Shown here piece after piece: positions 32,042 through 42,173 of a DNA stretch of 64,000 bases. Below the pieces are notes generated by a model. It did not search any database. It was given only the letters and a program-made list of their open reading frames with translations, and was not told where the DNA came from. The translations under genes and the position numbers were made by a program. Every line of letters begins with the position of its first letter. Position 1 is the stretch's first letter. Source of the stretch: Staphylococcus simiae (lineage in GTDB: Bacteria; Bacillota; Bacilli; Staphylococcales; Staphylococcaceae); the NCBI RefSeq assembly GCF_002902085.1, contig NZ_PPQR01000025.1:23458-87457 (forward strand), written 5' to 3'.

Positions 32042-32161
32042 TTTTATACACCCCACAATAAAAAAACGCATCTAAAAATATGACATACATATTTTCACAC
32101 GGATGCATCATTTTTAATATTTATTTTCTAACACATACAGTATAACAATTATTTAAGACAT

Positions 32162-32211
32162 AATTGTGTCACAAAATTGACATTTTATAATGTCGTAAAG
32201 ATGTCACAATT
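32162..32211. promoter_or_regulatory. Nested inverted repeats between ctaA and ctaB
   Basis: AATTGTG (32162-32168) / CACAATT (32205-32211) enclose GACATT-TTAT-AATGTC (32179-32194). Located in the divergent promoter region, so a regulator site or hairpin; the regulator is not identifiable from the sequence. Confidence 0.4.
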
Positions 32212-32288
32212 TAATTTTATTAAACCTGTTAATTTTATGCAAATTGATATATCATATTATTATATGGATAAATTTAAGGAGGGGGAAA

Positions 32289-33200
32289 ATGAGTAAAGAG
32301 CACACTTTGTCACAAGATGAAAGCAGAGTAAACTTCAAAGAATTACAACAAATTATTAAAATGGGACTTGTTCAAGGTAACTTGATTCCAGCATTTGCAG
32401 GTGCATGGCTTGCGGTTGTAATGACAGGTCATTCCTTCCTATCATCGATACCTCAAATTATACTGATGCTTATAGGCTCTACATTAATTATGGGTGGTGC
32501 TTGTGCATTAAATAATTATTATGATCAAGATATTGATCAAATTATGCCAAGTAAGCAAAATAGACCTACAGTTAATGATAGAATTTCAAATAAAAATTTA
32601 TTGTTATTGAGTTTCGGAATGATGTTAGTAGGTGAAATTAATTTATTCCTATTAAATATTCCAACAGGTGTATTAGGCCTTGCAGGCATAGTAGGATATG
32701 TCTCTTTTTATTCTATTTGGTCTAAGAGACATACAACTTGGAACACTGTTGTAGGTAGTTTCCCTGGAGCTGTACCACCATTAATTGGTTGGGTTGCTAT
32801 TGAAGGATCTATGAGTATAGAAGCAATTGCTTTGTTTTTAGTTATATTTTGTTGGCAACCTATTCATTTTTATGCTTTAGCAATTAAACGTAAAGATGAA
32901 TATTCATTAGCCAATATTCCAATGTTACCATCCGTTAAAGGATTTAAACGTACGCGTGTCAGTATGTTTATATGGTTAATTATTTTATTACCATTACCAC
33001 TTATGTTATCTAGCTTAGGAATAACATTTGTAGTGTTAGCTACATTATTAAATCTTGGATGGCTTGCATTAGGTTTAACAACTTTCAAAAAAGATTCAAT
33101 TCAAGAGAAATGGGCAACAAAAATGTTTATATATTCACTAAATTATTTAGTAGTATTTTTCGTTTTAGTTGTTATCGTTTCACTAATTAATATGATTTAG
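32289..33200 (+). CDS. ctaB: Protohaem IX farnesyltransferase (haem O synthase)
   Basis: 303 residues, UbiA-type prenyltransferase with about nine membrane helices. Prenyl-diphosphate/Mg motif NNYYDQDID near residue 76 and [21 protein letters not shown] loop, second Asp-rich loop KRKDEY. Transfers farnesyl to haem B, making haem O for bo3/aa3-type oxidases and substrate for CtaA. The frame opens at 32244, but ATG at 32289 after AAGGAGGGGG is the start. Confidence 0.95.
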   Translation: MSKEHTLSQDESRVNFKELQQIIKMGLVQGNLIPAFAGAWLAVVMTGHSFLSSIPQIILMLIGSTLIMGGACALNNYYDQDIDQIMPSKQNRPTVNDRISNKNLLLLSFGMMLVGEINLFLLNIPTGVLGLAGIVGYVSFYSIWSKRHTTWNTVVGSFPGAVPPLIGWVAIEGSMSIEAIALFLVIFCWQPIHFYALAIKRKDEYSLANIPMLPSVKGFKRTRVSMFIWLIILLPLPLMLSSLGITFVVLATLLNLGWLALGLTTFKKDSIQEKWATKMFIYSLNYLVVFFVLVVIVSLINMI

Positions 33201-33225
33201 ATTAAATTAGGTTAGGATGAAAAAT

Positions 33226-33687
33226 ATGGGCGTTCCAATTTTACCAACAATTAGTACTTCATGTATCGTAATAAGTGCCATTTTAATTGCGATTGGTTGG
33301 AGATTGATTTGGAAAGGCGATATCGAAAAGCATAAAAAAGTGATGTTAGCAGCTGCAGTATTTGCTACAACTTTTTTTGTTATTTATATGAGTAGAACTA
33401 TTTTTATAGGTAATACTGCTTTTGGTGGACCTGAAAGTATAAAAAAATATTATACGTTTTTCTTAATTTTCCATATTAATTTAGCGACTTTAGGCGGAAT
33501 ATTAGGTATTATACAAATTGTTACTGCATTTAAAGATAAATTTAATATTCACCGTAAAGTTGGACCATTTGCTTCAATCATTTGGTTTTTAACAGCTATT
33601 ACTGGTGTAACAGTTTATACATTATTATTTGTGCTATATCCAGGTGGAGAAACGACATCATTACTAAAAGCAACATTTGGTCATTAA
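33226..33687 (+). CDS. ctaM: CtaM, DUF420 membrane protein needed for aa3 oxidase
   Basis: 153 residues, four membrane helices, conserved TFFVIYMSRTIFIGNTAFGGP and FHINLA...RKVGPFASIIWFLTAITG stretches of the DUF420 family. In S. aureus CtaM is required for activity of the haem A-dependent QoxABCD oxidase, fitting its place after ctaB. ATG at 33217 is in frame but abuts the ribosome site TTAGG; ATG 33226 is 9 bases from it and preferred. Confidence 0.88.
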   Translation: MGVPILPTISTSCIVISAILIAIGWRLIWKGDIEKHKKVMLAAAVFATTFFVIYMSRTIFIGNTAFGGPESIKKYYTFFLIFHINLATLGGILGIIQIVTAFKDKFNIHRKVGPFASIIWFLTAITGVTVYTLLFVLYPGGETTSLLKATFGH

Positions 33688-33709
33688 TTTAATAATTGAA
33701 TGAGATAAG

Positions 33710-33747
33710 AAACTGGTAGAACATAATGTGTTTTATCAGTTTTTTTA
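33710..33747 (+). terminator. Terminator of ctaB-ctaM
   Basis: 16-bp arms (33710-33725 / 33727-33742) with three wobble pairs, beginning AAACTGG and ending CAGTTT, then a T run. Confidence 0.82.
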
Positions 33748-33796
33748 ATTGCATGGTTATATAAAGTATTGGTTGCGCTTGGCAGTAACTGTTTAT

Positions 33797-34135
33797 AGGT
33801 AGTGAGACAGAAATAATTATTTCAAAACAAATTATTTCGTAGATGCCCGTCTTGCACATTAATGTAAAATCCACACATGAATTTTTGATGACGGGTCCCT
33901 TGCCCAACTATGCCCGTCTTGCACATAAAAGAAAAAATTTTAGTTATAAAATTTTTCTATGACGGGTCCCTTCATTGTCTGAAAAAACTGACTAACCAGT
34001 TTTTTTTGTGTTGGGTCCCTTCCACCCCGGCAAAACTGACTAGGTTTGTAACACGTTGATAAATCAACATTTTACAAATTAGACAGTTACTGCCAAATGC
34101 TTGATATTAAGTATAAATGTTTTATGTCCCAGGCT
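33797..34135. repeat. Repeat R2, copy b, split by STAR-like cluster
   Basis: First module TAGTGAGACAGAAATAATTA (33797 onward), then a foreign GC-rich cluster (about 33841-34021), then the rest of R2: CCACCCCGGCAAAACTGACT, the 17-bp stem-loop (34043-34059 / 34064-34080, loop TAAA), CAGTTACTGCCAAATGCTTG, and the end TTATGTCCCAGGCTC. Confidence 0.72.
33844..34021. repeat. STAR-like tandem cluster inside R2
   Basis: Two 67-bp units starting TGCCCGTCTTGCACAT (33844, 33911), each ending GACGGGTCCCTT so that GCCCGTC and GACGGGT can pair, plus a third partial unit with GTTGGGTCCCTT (to 34021). Same class of GC-rich hairpins as at 27118. Confidence 0.72.
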
Positions 34136-34206
34136 CTACTAGTCGCTATTGACGTGATGGGTGATAGCAGTTATAGAAAAATTTCAAGGCTAACAATTGT
34201 CTATAA

Positions 34207-34494
34207 GTGCAACTGCATAGGGACTCAAAGCAGAAAAATTTTAATCAGAGAATTTTAACCTTTGTTTTATTAATATTTACAATTTTATTATATGATCATA
34301 GTTTAAGTATGATTGTTAGTATTTCAACTGGAAATTCTCTATACTATAATCTAACTCAATCAACAATTAATGACGAGATTCAATGTGATGTAATCTACAT
34401 AGAATTACTCGAGTGGTTGCTTATTTCTGTATTGTTTTTTACAATAGTAATAATTATTTTTAGGTGGTTGGCTGATGAAAAAATTAGTAATTAG
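34207..34494 (+). CDS. Small membrane protein upstream of the CAP-domain gene
   Basis: Frame from a GTG at 34207, 95 residues. Two membrane helices (about 17-40 and 68-88) with an acidic loop between (STINDEIQCDVIYIELLEW) and a short charged tail. No good ribosome site precedes the GTG and no other start codon gives both helices, so the 5' end is uncertain. It overlaps the following gene by 20 bases. I do not recognise the family; the overlap and composition suggest a real gene. Confidence 0.6.
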   Translation: MQLHRDSKQKNFNQRILTFVLLIFTILLYDHSLSMIVSISTGNSLYYNLTQSTINDEIQCDVIYIELLEWLLISVLFFTIVIIIFRWLADEKISN

Positions 34495-35515
34495 AGTTAT
34501 TGGAGTGCTATTTTTAATAGGCTTTTTAATATATTTATTTTATTCACCAAAACTGAAATTTGATGTTTTAGAGAATCCTAATAAAAATACTAAAATAACA
34601 AAAAGTGATAAATACAAAATGAATAACCATGCAGAAAATCCGAAACCTAAAAAGGGTGTTGGTACATGGTTGGGTAGAAACATTAATATTTTAACTAAAA
34701 AATATGGACAAGCAGAACGTGTTTATCCATATAAAGAAGACTATAAAAATTATATTTTCAAAGATGAAAATAAATATTATATTGTTACAACTAAAGATAA
34801 AAAAATTGAGTCAGTATATGCAACTGGCAAATCTGTTGACGTAAGTCCGCTAAAAATCGGTGAACATTTGGGGAAAGTATTTAATAATACGAGTATAAAC
34901 CCTGAACCAACATTTACGGTTAACGGCAAGAAATATGAATTTGAATTATCAGATGAAGACATAAAAACTCAGATGTTAATTAAATATGGAGATATTTATG
35001 CACAAGTTTATGCAGACCAACAGTCAAAAGAAATATTAAGTGTTAGATTTTTAACTAAAGAGATGTTAGCAGAAATTCAACCATACCAATTAAATAATAA
35101 TTCCTTGGATAGTGATGATAGAAAAATTGAACAACCAGTTGGACAAAGTCCTAATCAACTCATTTCATTGTATGAAGTAACGAATGAGATGAGAAAACTT
35201 AAAGGATTACATCCTTTAAAAGTAAATAGTGATTTAGCGCATATAGCGTCAAATAACTTATACGAAGCAACTTCAAGTGGTAATGATAGCGTGGAGTTTA
35301 CTGAAGATGCTTTAAAAGGTCAATTGGATAAAAATAGTATAAGTTATAAGTCTACTGCTCAAAATGTAGGCTATGACTTTAATGACGTACCGACATTGAT
35401 TCATAGTTGGATGAATTCAGATATTCATCGATCACGACTTTTAAATTCTAAGTATGATGAAATGGGTGGAGAAGTGATGAGAGATTACTATTCGTTAATC
35501 TTTTTGCAAAAATAA
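34475..35515 (+). CDS. CAP/SCP-domain protein (YlbC-like)
   Basis: 346 residues. N-terminal membrane anchor or signal helix (about 5-23), a linker, a CAP-associated N-terminal domain (about 60-200; LGRNINILTKKYGQAERVYP) and a C-terminal CAP/SCP domain (about 225-345; LYEVTNEMRKLKGLHPL, HSWMNSDIHRSRLL) like the Bacillus YlbC layout. Expected outside the membrane; CAP domains in bacteria have no settled activity. Start after AGGTGG. Confidence 0.85.
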   Translation: MKKLVIRVIGVLFLIGFLIYLFYSPKLKFDVLENPNKNTKITKSDKYKMNNHAENPKPKKGVGTWLGRNINILTKKYGQAERVYPYKEDYKNYIFKDENKYYIVTTKDKKIESVYATGKSVDVSPLKIGEHLGKVFNNTSINPEPTFTVNGKKYEFELSDEDIKTQMLIKYGDIYAQVYADQQSKEILSVRFLTKEMLAEIQPYQLNNNSLDSDDRKIEQPVGQSPNQLISLYEVTNEMRKLKGLHPLKVNSDLAHIASNNLYEATSSGNDSVEFTEDALKGQLDKNSISYKSTAQNVGYDFNDVPTLIHSWMNSDIHRSRLLNSKYDEMGGEVMRDYYSLIFLQK

Positions 35516-35532
35516 TAAAATGAGGGATATAT

Positions 35533-35967
35533 ATGATAACTAGTGCATCATTGGACATTTTAGATGATATAGACGAATTAGCGGATATGATTGTCCAATC
35601 CGAAACGTATTTTCAATTTAAACAAGCAGAGCAACAATTGGCGAATGATGATGAAGCACATTTATTATATCAAGCTTTTTTGAAATCTAAGGAAAAATAC
35701 GATGAAGTACAAAGATTTGGGAAGTATCATCCAGATTATAAACAAGTTATGATGGAAACAAGACAACGTAAGCGAGCGTATGAAATGCTTGAAGTGGTTA
35801 TGAATCATAAATCAAAAGAAGTAGAGTTACAACAACTTATAGATGAAGTAGTTTCTAAAATTGCAGTAGCAGTTTCTGAAAATGTAAAAATAGAAGCGGG
35901 CAATCCATTTTTTCAAACTACTCATCATGGTTGTGCGACTGGTGGATCATGTAATTGTTCATTGTAA
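35533..35967 (+). CDS. ylbF: YlbF family regulator of RNase Y / Y-complex
   Basis: 144 residues, helical YlbF/YmcA family. In Bacillus YlbF, YmcA and YaaT form the Y-complex that steers RNase Y cleavage and carries iron-sulphur clusters. Here the C-terminus holds three close cysteines (Cys134, Cys140, Cys142 in GCATGGSCNCSL), the likely cluster ligands. It begins 17 bases after the CAP-domain gene with GAGGG as ribosome site, and ends at a strong terminator. Confidence 0.9.
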   Translation: MITSASLDILDDIDELADMIVQSETYFQFKQAEQQLANDDEAHLLYQAFLKSKEKYDEVQRFGKYHPDYKQVMMETRQRKRAYEMLEVVMNHKSKEVELQQLIDEVVSKIAVAVSENVKIEAGNPFFQTTHHGCATGGSCNCSL

Positions 35968-35981
35968 TAGATATACAACTT

Positions 35982-36021
35982 AAAAAAGAGGTAATCCGTT
36001 AATTTGGATTACCTCTTTTTT
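35982..36021 (+). terminator. Terminator of ylbF
   Basis: Perfect 16-bp stem AAAAAAGAGGTAATCC / GGATTACCTCTTTTTT (35982-35997, 36006-36021). Confidence 0.93.
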
Positions 36022-36057
36022 ATAAATCTAGTAAATAGTAACTTTAATAAATTAGAA

Positions 36058-36112
36058 TAAGACAACAAGCATTTTACACTTAAAATTAATCAATTGTTAA
36101 TAGCTTTCTAGT
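36058..36112. repeat. Relic of repeat R2
   Basis: GCATTTTACACTTAAAATTAA and AATAGCTTTCTAGT match the 3' portion of R2 in reverse orientation, followed by AT-rich sequence. The rest of the unit is gone. Confidence 0.45.
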
Positions 36113-36192
36113 ATAAAAATGTTGTTAACTCATTGTCTTATATTCATAGTTAGTCTAGAGAATGTGTGTCTCTAAAATAAATCTTTACTAAA

Positions 36193-37125
36193 TTATTTCT
36201 GTTTAACTCCTAGCGTTGATTTAAATTGTTGAGCTAAATCTGGACGATCAGTAACTAAGGTATGTACACCTTTATGATATAAATCTTTCATTAAATCTAC
36301 ACTATTTACGCCATAAAATCCTGGTACAATGTTTAAGTCATTCAACCAATTTATAAAGCGTCTAGAAGTTAAATTTATACCATTAAATGATGTTGGCATT
36401 TGGAAAGTATTAGCTTGAGGAAGATATGACTTCCCAAGGAATAAATGATATTTTAAAAAGGCTTCTGTAACTTCTTGTTGACTTGCACCTATAGCAATAC
36501 GACCGTTTGCTATATTATTGAAACGTGTTATTTGTTGTCGATAAAAACTAGTTACTAAAACGCGATCTTGTGCATGATTACTTGTGATAATATCAAACAT
36601 GATTTGTGGCGCAATGCTACCTTCAAATGAATCTGGAGCATCTTTTAAATCTACATTGATATACATATTAGGATACATTTGTAGTAATTCATCAAAAGTT
36701 AAAATAGATGCATCTTTGTGTCCTCTGTATGGTGTTGTACCATTAATATCTTTAAAATGGTATCCTGCATCTAATTTTTTTAATTCAGCTAATGTATGCT
36801 CACTCACTTTGCCAGAACCATTAGTTGTTCTATCTACAGTTGCATCATGAAAGACAATTAATTGTTGATCTTTTGTTAATCTAACATCAGTTTCGAACCC
36901 ATCAACACCAAACTTTATAGCATTATCAAATGCTAGTTTTGTTTGTTCAGGTTTTAAAGCCATACCACCACGATGAGCCAAAATATATGGTGCTTGACTA
37001 TTGAAAAATGCTGGAATTGTTTGTTTATGTTGTGTTGTTTGGCGTTGCTTTACAATTAGTAAAGAACTTAATAATCCAGCAGTAAGTATTGATGTATTTA
37101 GGACAAATCTATTTAATTTCTTCAT
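36193..37125 (-). CDS. glpQ: Glycerophosphodiester phosphodiesterase
   Basis: 310 residues. N-terminal hydrophobic segment (about 5-25, signal or anchor), then the GDPD TIM barrel: YILAHRGG, ETDVRLTKDQQLIVFHD (catalytic His and metal Glu/Asp) and the terminal LVTDRPDLA. Hydrolyses glycerophosphodiesters to glycerol-3-phosphate, probably outside the cell. The frame extends to 37167, but ATG at 37125 follows AAGGAGG and starts MKKLNRF. Confidence 0.92.
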   Translation of the reverse strand: MKKLNRFVLNTSILTAGLLSSLLIVKQRQTTQHKQTIPAFFNSQAPYILAHRGGMALKPEQTKLAFDNAIKFGVDGFETDVRLTKDQQLIVFHDATVDRTTNGSGKVSEHTLAELKKLDAGYHFKDINGTTPYRGHKDASILTFDELLQMYPNMYINVDLKDAPDSFEGSIAPQIMFDIITSNHAQDRVLVTSFYRQQITRFNNIANGRIAIGASQQEVTEAFLKYHLFLGKSYLPQANTFQMPTSFNGINLTSRRFINWLNDLNIVPGFYGVNSVDLMKDLYHKGVHTLVTDRPDLAQQFKSTLGVKQK

Positions 37126-37349
37126 ATCGTGTTCCTCCTTAATTTGAATCATTAGCTTAACAAACATTGTGAAATTTAAACAATGATATGGTATTGAAAT
37201 ATTAATAATTCAAAATAGAAATAGTATAATTAAGCGCTGACTTACTAGAAGTTAATTATCATCATCATTGACGTTGCATCAGCTAAATATTTTAAAATTG
37301 ATAAAGTCGTGATATGATTAATCCTGAATAATAATGGAGTGATAATATT

Positions 37350-37601
37350 ATGAATTTAGTTCCGAGAACAAGTATTATTATATATTTAAAACATATGAAA
37401 CACGAAAGACAAATTCGTAAATATGGGCATATAGTCCATTCAAATAAAGATCGAAAATTTGTTGTAATGTATGTTAATGAAGAAGATGTTGATTACATTG
37501 TCAATAAGTTAATGCAATTAAAATATGTAAAACATATTGATGGTTCACCATATAAATATTTAAAGAAATATTATGATAAAGAAAAACATGAAGTTTTATA
37601 A
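37350..37601 (+). CDS. ylbG: YlbG family protein (UPF0298/DUF2129)
   Basis: 83 residues, basic, ending [12 protein letters not shown], with the family core [20 protein letters not shown] and [16 protein letters not shown]. Conserved beside rsmD (ylbH) in Bacilli. Function unknown. ATG after GGAGTG. Convergent with the next gene, stop to stop 4 bases apart. Confidence 0.88.
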   Translation: MNLVPRTSIIIYLKHMKHERQIRKYGHIVHSNKDRKFVVMYVNEEDVDYIVNKLMQLKYVKHIDGSPYKYLKKYYDKEKHEVL

Positions 37602-37605
37602 TTTA

Positions 37606-37995
37606 TTATTGAAGTTCTGGTATCCATTTTTGTAGTCTTAAGACACTAGTTAAATAGTTATAATATAATTGCAAGTCATGAAATGCTTCCGGCGGTTGAA
37701 CATCGATACCAAATACTGGAATATGATATTGTGCTGCAGTTTTATTTATCATGTCGAATTTTTGATTGCTTTGTGGATAGGGATATTTAAGTGCATTAAT
37801 CATCGTATAAAACGCTTGAAAATGATTGCCAGAAGTCGGTTGCATAATGATTGATACAGATGATAATGCTTTTGGTGATTGTGGTGAATGGAAGTAAACA
37901 ATTTTATCAATTCGTTGGTGATTATATTCAATTAATGTCATGAATTCGAATAAATCTGTTAATCCTTCTCCAAGTGTAATAAATGTCTGTTTCAT
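37606..37995 (-). CDS. Conserved hypothetical protein, DUF7147-like
   Basis: 129-residue soluble protein beginning MKQTFITLGEGLTDLFEFMT, with FHSPQSPKALSSVSIIMQPT and a C-terminal FHDLQLYYNYLTSVLRLQKW. No signal peptide or membrane helix. Ribosome site AAGGAG. Placed between ylbG and rsmD as in other staphylococci. No function known; the DUF assignment is from memory. Confidence 0.7.
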   Translation of the reverse strand: MKQTFITLGEGLTDLFEFMTLIEYNHQRIDKIVYFHSPQSPKALSSVSIIMQPTSGNHFQAFYTMINALKYPYPQSNQKFDMINKTAAQYHIPVFGIDVQPPEAFHDLQLYYNYLTSVLRLQKWIPELQ

Positions 37996-38064
37996 AGTTA
38001 TATCAATCTCCTTTTTCTCAATAAATTATATAAAATTAGTAAATGAATTGGAAGTGTTAATCAT

Positions 38065-39091
<1,027 letters not shown>

Positions 39092-39094
39092 TTG

Positions 39095-39136
39095 AAAACC
39101 TAATGTCTTGGTGAATCGTTCAAGACATTAGGTTTT
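39095..39136. terminator. Terminator between coaD and tmcAL
   Basis: Perfect 16-bp stem AAAACCTAATGTCTTG / CAAGACATTAGGTTTT (39095-39110, 39121-39136) between convergent genes. Confidence 0.9.
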
Positions 39137-39181
39137 ATAATGTAATAGAAAAGTTGATAATGTTTTAATTATTATTCAATG

Positions 39182-40318
39182 TTATAACTTTTGAATAACG
39201 GGTGTATTGAAATCATGTTGTGTTTGACCACTGATTAAGTTATAAATTGTTGTACTTTTTATTTCGTTTTTAAATAGATGTCTGTTACTTTTATTGGTGT
39301 TTGTAGCAAAGACTCTTTCGGGAAATTTTGATTTTAATAATTTTAAATAGGCTCTACCTTGTTCGTTCATTGCTAAAATTCTGACACCATTGATGTGAGT
39401 TGATACGTCTTGTTGCTTTATATTTAGTAGTACGTTCATTAGTAATCGTTGGATATGAGTATAGGTATAGCGCTTTGTTTTTAATAAATCAACATAATGA
39501 TTCAAATTTGTAGCGTTTTTTATTTTAGATTTTAAGCGGTTTTCCAAGCCTTCAGACATAGTATAAATAGATGTTAAATCACTTTGCTCACTTACTTCAA
39601 TTTGATATTGTAAATAGTTAAAAACATCATTAGCATTCATATGTGGTTGTTGATATAAATATTGGATATTTGTTGGTACCACATTTTTCCATTCACCATT
39701 ATTGTTAAATAATGATTTCCTAATGGATGTTCCACTAGCAAAATAATTGTGTTGTATATTAACGTCATGGTGAGAACTTTGTTGACGTGACACAGTTTGT
39801 GCTGCTATATGTGGTGCTAGTTGTTTGATTGCTTTAAGATAACTTAAACCTAACATATTGTTTGGCGATTGTAGCTCTGGATGATGATTCAATAGTTCAC
39901 TAATAATACGAGGATAACTTTTTCCTTCTTTCAGTTTAATGTTAAAGTCATCTGATTGCTCAATCAAAATAATTTGTTGAGATAATTCTTTTAATAATTC
40001 AATGTTGCCACTTTCGCTACCGAAAACGATGCAATCAATATCCAAGTAGTCAGCTACTTTTACCGCAAGTTGTGCAAAATAATCACTTGAAGAAAGACTA
40101 GCTATTAGCGGCAATTCAACGACTAAATCTACACTCGATAAAGCCATGGTTGCGCGTGTAAATTTGTTATAGATAGCAGGTTCACCACGCATAACAAAGT
40201 TACCGCTCATGATAGCAACTGTAACGTCAGCTTGTGAAATTGTTTTAGATTGCTTGATGTGATGTTGATGCCCATTATGAAAGGGATTATATTCTGTTAT
40301 TAAGCCAACGCTTTTCAT
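39182..40318 (-). CDS. tmcAL: tRNA(Met) cytidine acetate ligase (YlbM)
   Basis: 378 residues. N-terminal nucleotidyltransferase fold with EYNPFHNGH (HxGH-type motif, about 9-17), [17 protein letters not shown] and the C-terminal [10 protein letters not shown]. TmcAL makes N4-acetylcytidine at the wobble position of elongator tRNA-Met from acetate and ATP. Two ATGs compete; the second (40318) is properly spaced from GGAAG. It looks notably diverged from the S. aureus protein I recall, evidence that this is a sister species. Confidence 0.92.
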   Translation of the reverse strand: MKSVGLITEYNPFHNGHQHHIKQSKTISQADVTVAIMSGNFVMRGEPAIYNKFTRATMALSSVDLVVELPLIASLSSSDYFAQLAVKVADYLDIDCIVFGSESGNIELLKELSQQIILIEQSDDFNIKLKEGKSYPRIISELLNHHPELQSPNNMLGLSYLKAIKQLAPHIAAQTVSRQQSSHHDVNIQHNYFASGTSIRKSLFNNNGEWKNVVPTNIQYLYQQPHMNANDVFNYLQYQIEVSEQSDLTSIYTMSEGLENRLKSKIKNATNLNHYVDLLKTKRYTYTHIQRLLMNVLLNIKQQDVSTHINGVRILAMNEQGRAYLKLLKSKFPERVFATNTNKSNRHLFKNEIKSTTIYNLISGQTQHDFNTPVIQKL

Positions 40319-40385
40319 TTGCATTTCTTCCTTTCAGTATTCATTATTATTATTGTAACAGATGAACATATGTTAAGAAAAAATC

Positions 40386-40414
40386 TTGACAACTTGTGAT
40401 TAGAAAGTTAAAAT
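40386..40414 (+). promoter_or_regulatory. Promoter of the DUF177-rpmF operon
   Basis: Perfect -35 TTGACA (40386-40391), 17-base spacer, -10 TAAAAT (40409-40414). Confidence 0.75.
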
Positions 40415-40444
40415 AAATTTTGTGCTTGTTAGAGGTGAAGCCAT

Positions 40445-40999
40445 ATGAAATGGTCAATTACGCAATTAAGAAAATATCAAGGTAAGCCTTTTGAATTTAA
40501 TCAAACGGTAAGTTTTGACAATTTAAAAGAATCACTTGGATTAATTGATTTATCTCCAATTACTGTTCAAGGTCAGTTAACAATTAAATCGACTGAAGTT
40601 ATTGCAGATATGCATATTACTGGTACCTATACGATGCCTTGTGCACGTACTTTAGTACCTGTTGAAGTACCATTAGATGTTAATACAACAGAAGTGTTTG
40701 ATTTAGAAGGTTATAATCAATACATTGATGAAGATGATGTCGATGAACATTATCACGAGGTCACAAATGGTACAGTTGATTTGAAAGATATTGTTGAGGA
40801 TATTGTAATTATTGAGAAACCAATGAGAGCTTATTCTGAACAAAGCAATCAAATGTTGACAGAAGGTAACGGTTGGGAAGTCATTGATGAAGATCAATTA
40901 GCACAACTTGCTAAAGAGCAAGAAGAGAGTGATTCAACAGAACAACAAGTTGATCCAAGGCTTCAGAAATTACAACAATTATATGATAAAGAGCAATAA
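40445..40999 (+). CDS. DUF177 (YceD/YlbN) family protein
   Basis: 184 residues: N-terminal beta-rich part with TIKSTEVIADMHITGTYTMPCARTLVPVE and an acidic C-terminal tail. YceD family members always precede rpmF (L32) and have been linked to 23S rRNA accumulation in E. coli and plants. Ribosome site AGAGGTGAAG. Cotranscribed with rpmF 79 bases downstream. Confidence 0.9.
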   Translation: MKWSITQLRKYQGKPFEFNQTVSFDNLKESLGLIDLSPITVQGQLTIKSTEVIADMHITGTYTMPCARTLVPVEVPLDVNTTEVFDLEGYNQYIDEDDVDEHYHEVTNGTVDLKDIVEDIVIIEKPMRAYSEQSNQMLTEGNGWEVIDEDQLAQLAKEQEESDSTEQQVDPRLQKLQQLYDKEQ

Positions 41000-41078
41000 G
41001 TAGTTTAGTTAATGATATAATGTTGTTAATTAAACAAACATTAATTATTATTCGTTTATAATTTAAGGAGGATATATC

Positions 41079-41252
41079 ATGGCAGTACCAAAAAGAAGAA
41101 CTTCTAAAACTAGAAAAAACAAACGTCGTACTCACTTCAAAATCTCAGTTCCAGGTATGACTGAATGCCCAAGTTGTGGCGAATACAAATTATCTCACCG
41201 CGTATGTAAAAACTGTGGTTCTTACAATGGTGAAGAAGTAGTTTCTAAATAA
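41079..41252 (+). CDS. rpmF: 50S ribosomal protein L32
   Basis: 57-residue protein found by reading the sequence: [20 protein letters not shown] followed by a zinc ribbon (Cys30, Cys33, Cys43, Cys46 in CPSC and CKNC) and a short tail. Length and sequence are standard for Firmicute L32. Ribosome site AAGGAGG with 8-base spacing. Preceded by its usual partner DUF177 and followed by a strong terminator. Confidence 0.97.
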   Translation: MAVPKRRTSKTRKNKRRTHFKISVPGMTECPSCGEYKLSHRVCKNCGSYNGEEVVSK

Positions 41253-41272
41253 TTAGATACTCATATATAAAT

Positions 41273-41306
41273 CCTGATTGAAATAATAATTTCAATCAGG
41301 GTTTTT
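41273..41306 (+). terminator. Terminator of rpmF
   Basis: 12-bp perfect stem CCTGATTGAAAT / ATTTCAATCAGG (41273-41284, 41289-41300), then GTTTTTT. Confidence 0.93.
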
Positions 41307-42173
41307 TGTAGTTCTATAATTATATTCTCTGTCAAATTGGACTGATGTATAACATTTTTATGAGCCTGAGACAAAATGTATTTTACACTTAAATTTAAGC
41401 ATTTGGCAGTAACTTTCTGGTTTTCAAAATGGTGATAAATCACCATTTTGAAAACCTAGTCAGTCTTGCCGGGGTGGGACTACGAAATAAATTTTATATA
41501 AAATTTATTTCTGTCCCACTCCCATTTTGTTTTCTGGTGCTATTAATTAAGACTCTATAATTGTTTGGACTTTTAAAAAATTTTAGCTCTATAATAAATT
41601 GGACTGATAGTTCTGTTAGGCTTGTACTTCAATTTTCACATTAAAAGCTAGTTAAATAAATAATCTTTAGTAGTTATGCACGCCTTATATATTAATCTAA
41701 AGGGAGCAGGTCAGAAATTTCATATCATAATCCCACCTTACAATATTGACTGGACTAAGGAAAGGTTATTTTGCCATTGTTTAATATTTTAGATGGATAC
41801 TACGAAATCATTATATGAAGTATAAAATGTATTTTGTCATAGTCTCATGACGAGTACTTGTGTATTTTGCCATTAATTGAAAAGTTTCCTAGTGTTAGGA
41901 GATGAACTATTAAACATCGACAACCATTTTGTTGAAATACTATCTTAAGCTAATACAGAAGAAATATTAAAAAATCTACATATGAAGTCATTCTTTTTAA
42001 AATATCATAAGCCTATATATTCGCACTAGTGAGTAGTAATGTGTTTATTGTATACTTGTCAATAGTTACTTATTTATAAAGTTATGTTGTTAATAATTAA
42101 GTATTGAGTGAAGTATAAATATATAAAGACTGATAATAAAAATGACTTATAAATATAAAGCGAGGTATCCCTT
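41307..42173. other. Gene-free segment at the usual isd position
   Basis: About 870 bases without a gene. Contains half copies of R1 (41325-41350, 41549-41625), an R2 copy (41371-41525) and AT-rich sequence with short unconnected coding-like stretches (for example about 41700-41800, plus strand, reading roughly FHIIIPPYNIDWTKERLFC before stops). No Fur box, no isd coding sequence recognised. Confidence 0.7.
41371..41525. repeat. Repeat R2, copy c (inverted)
   Basis: Reads on the plus strand from GAGCCTGAGACAAAATGTAT to the GTGGGAC...GTCCCAC palindrome. Its middle stem is perfect over 17 bp (41419-41435 / 41440-41456, loop TAAA), with bases different from the other copies yet still paired. 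Confidence 0.78.

Noticed and set aside
33689..33907. 72-residue minus-strand frame after ctaM
   Set aside because: It runs through a terminator and R2/STAR repeats; not a conserved protein.
41057..41062. TATAAT as a dedicated rpmF promoter
   Set aside because: Transcription from it would start inside the rpmF ribosome site and no -35 is seen; L32 is better served by the promoter at 40386.
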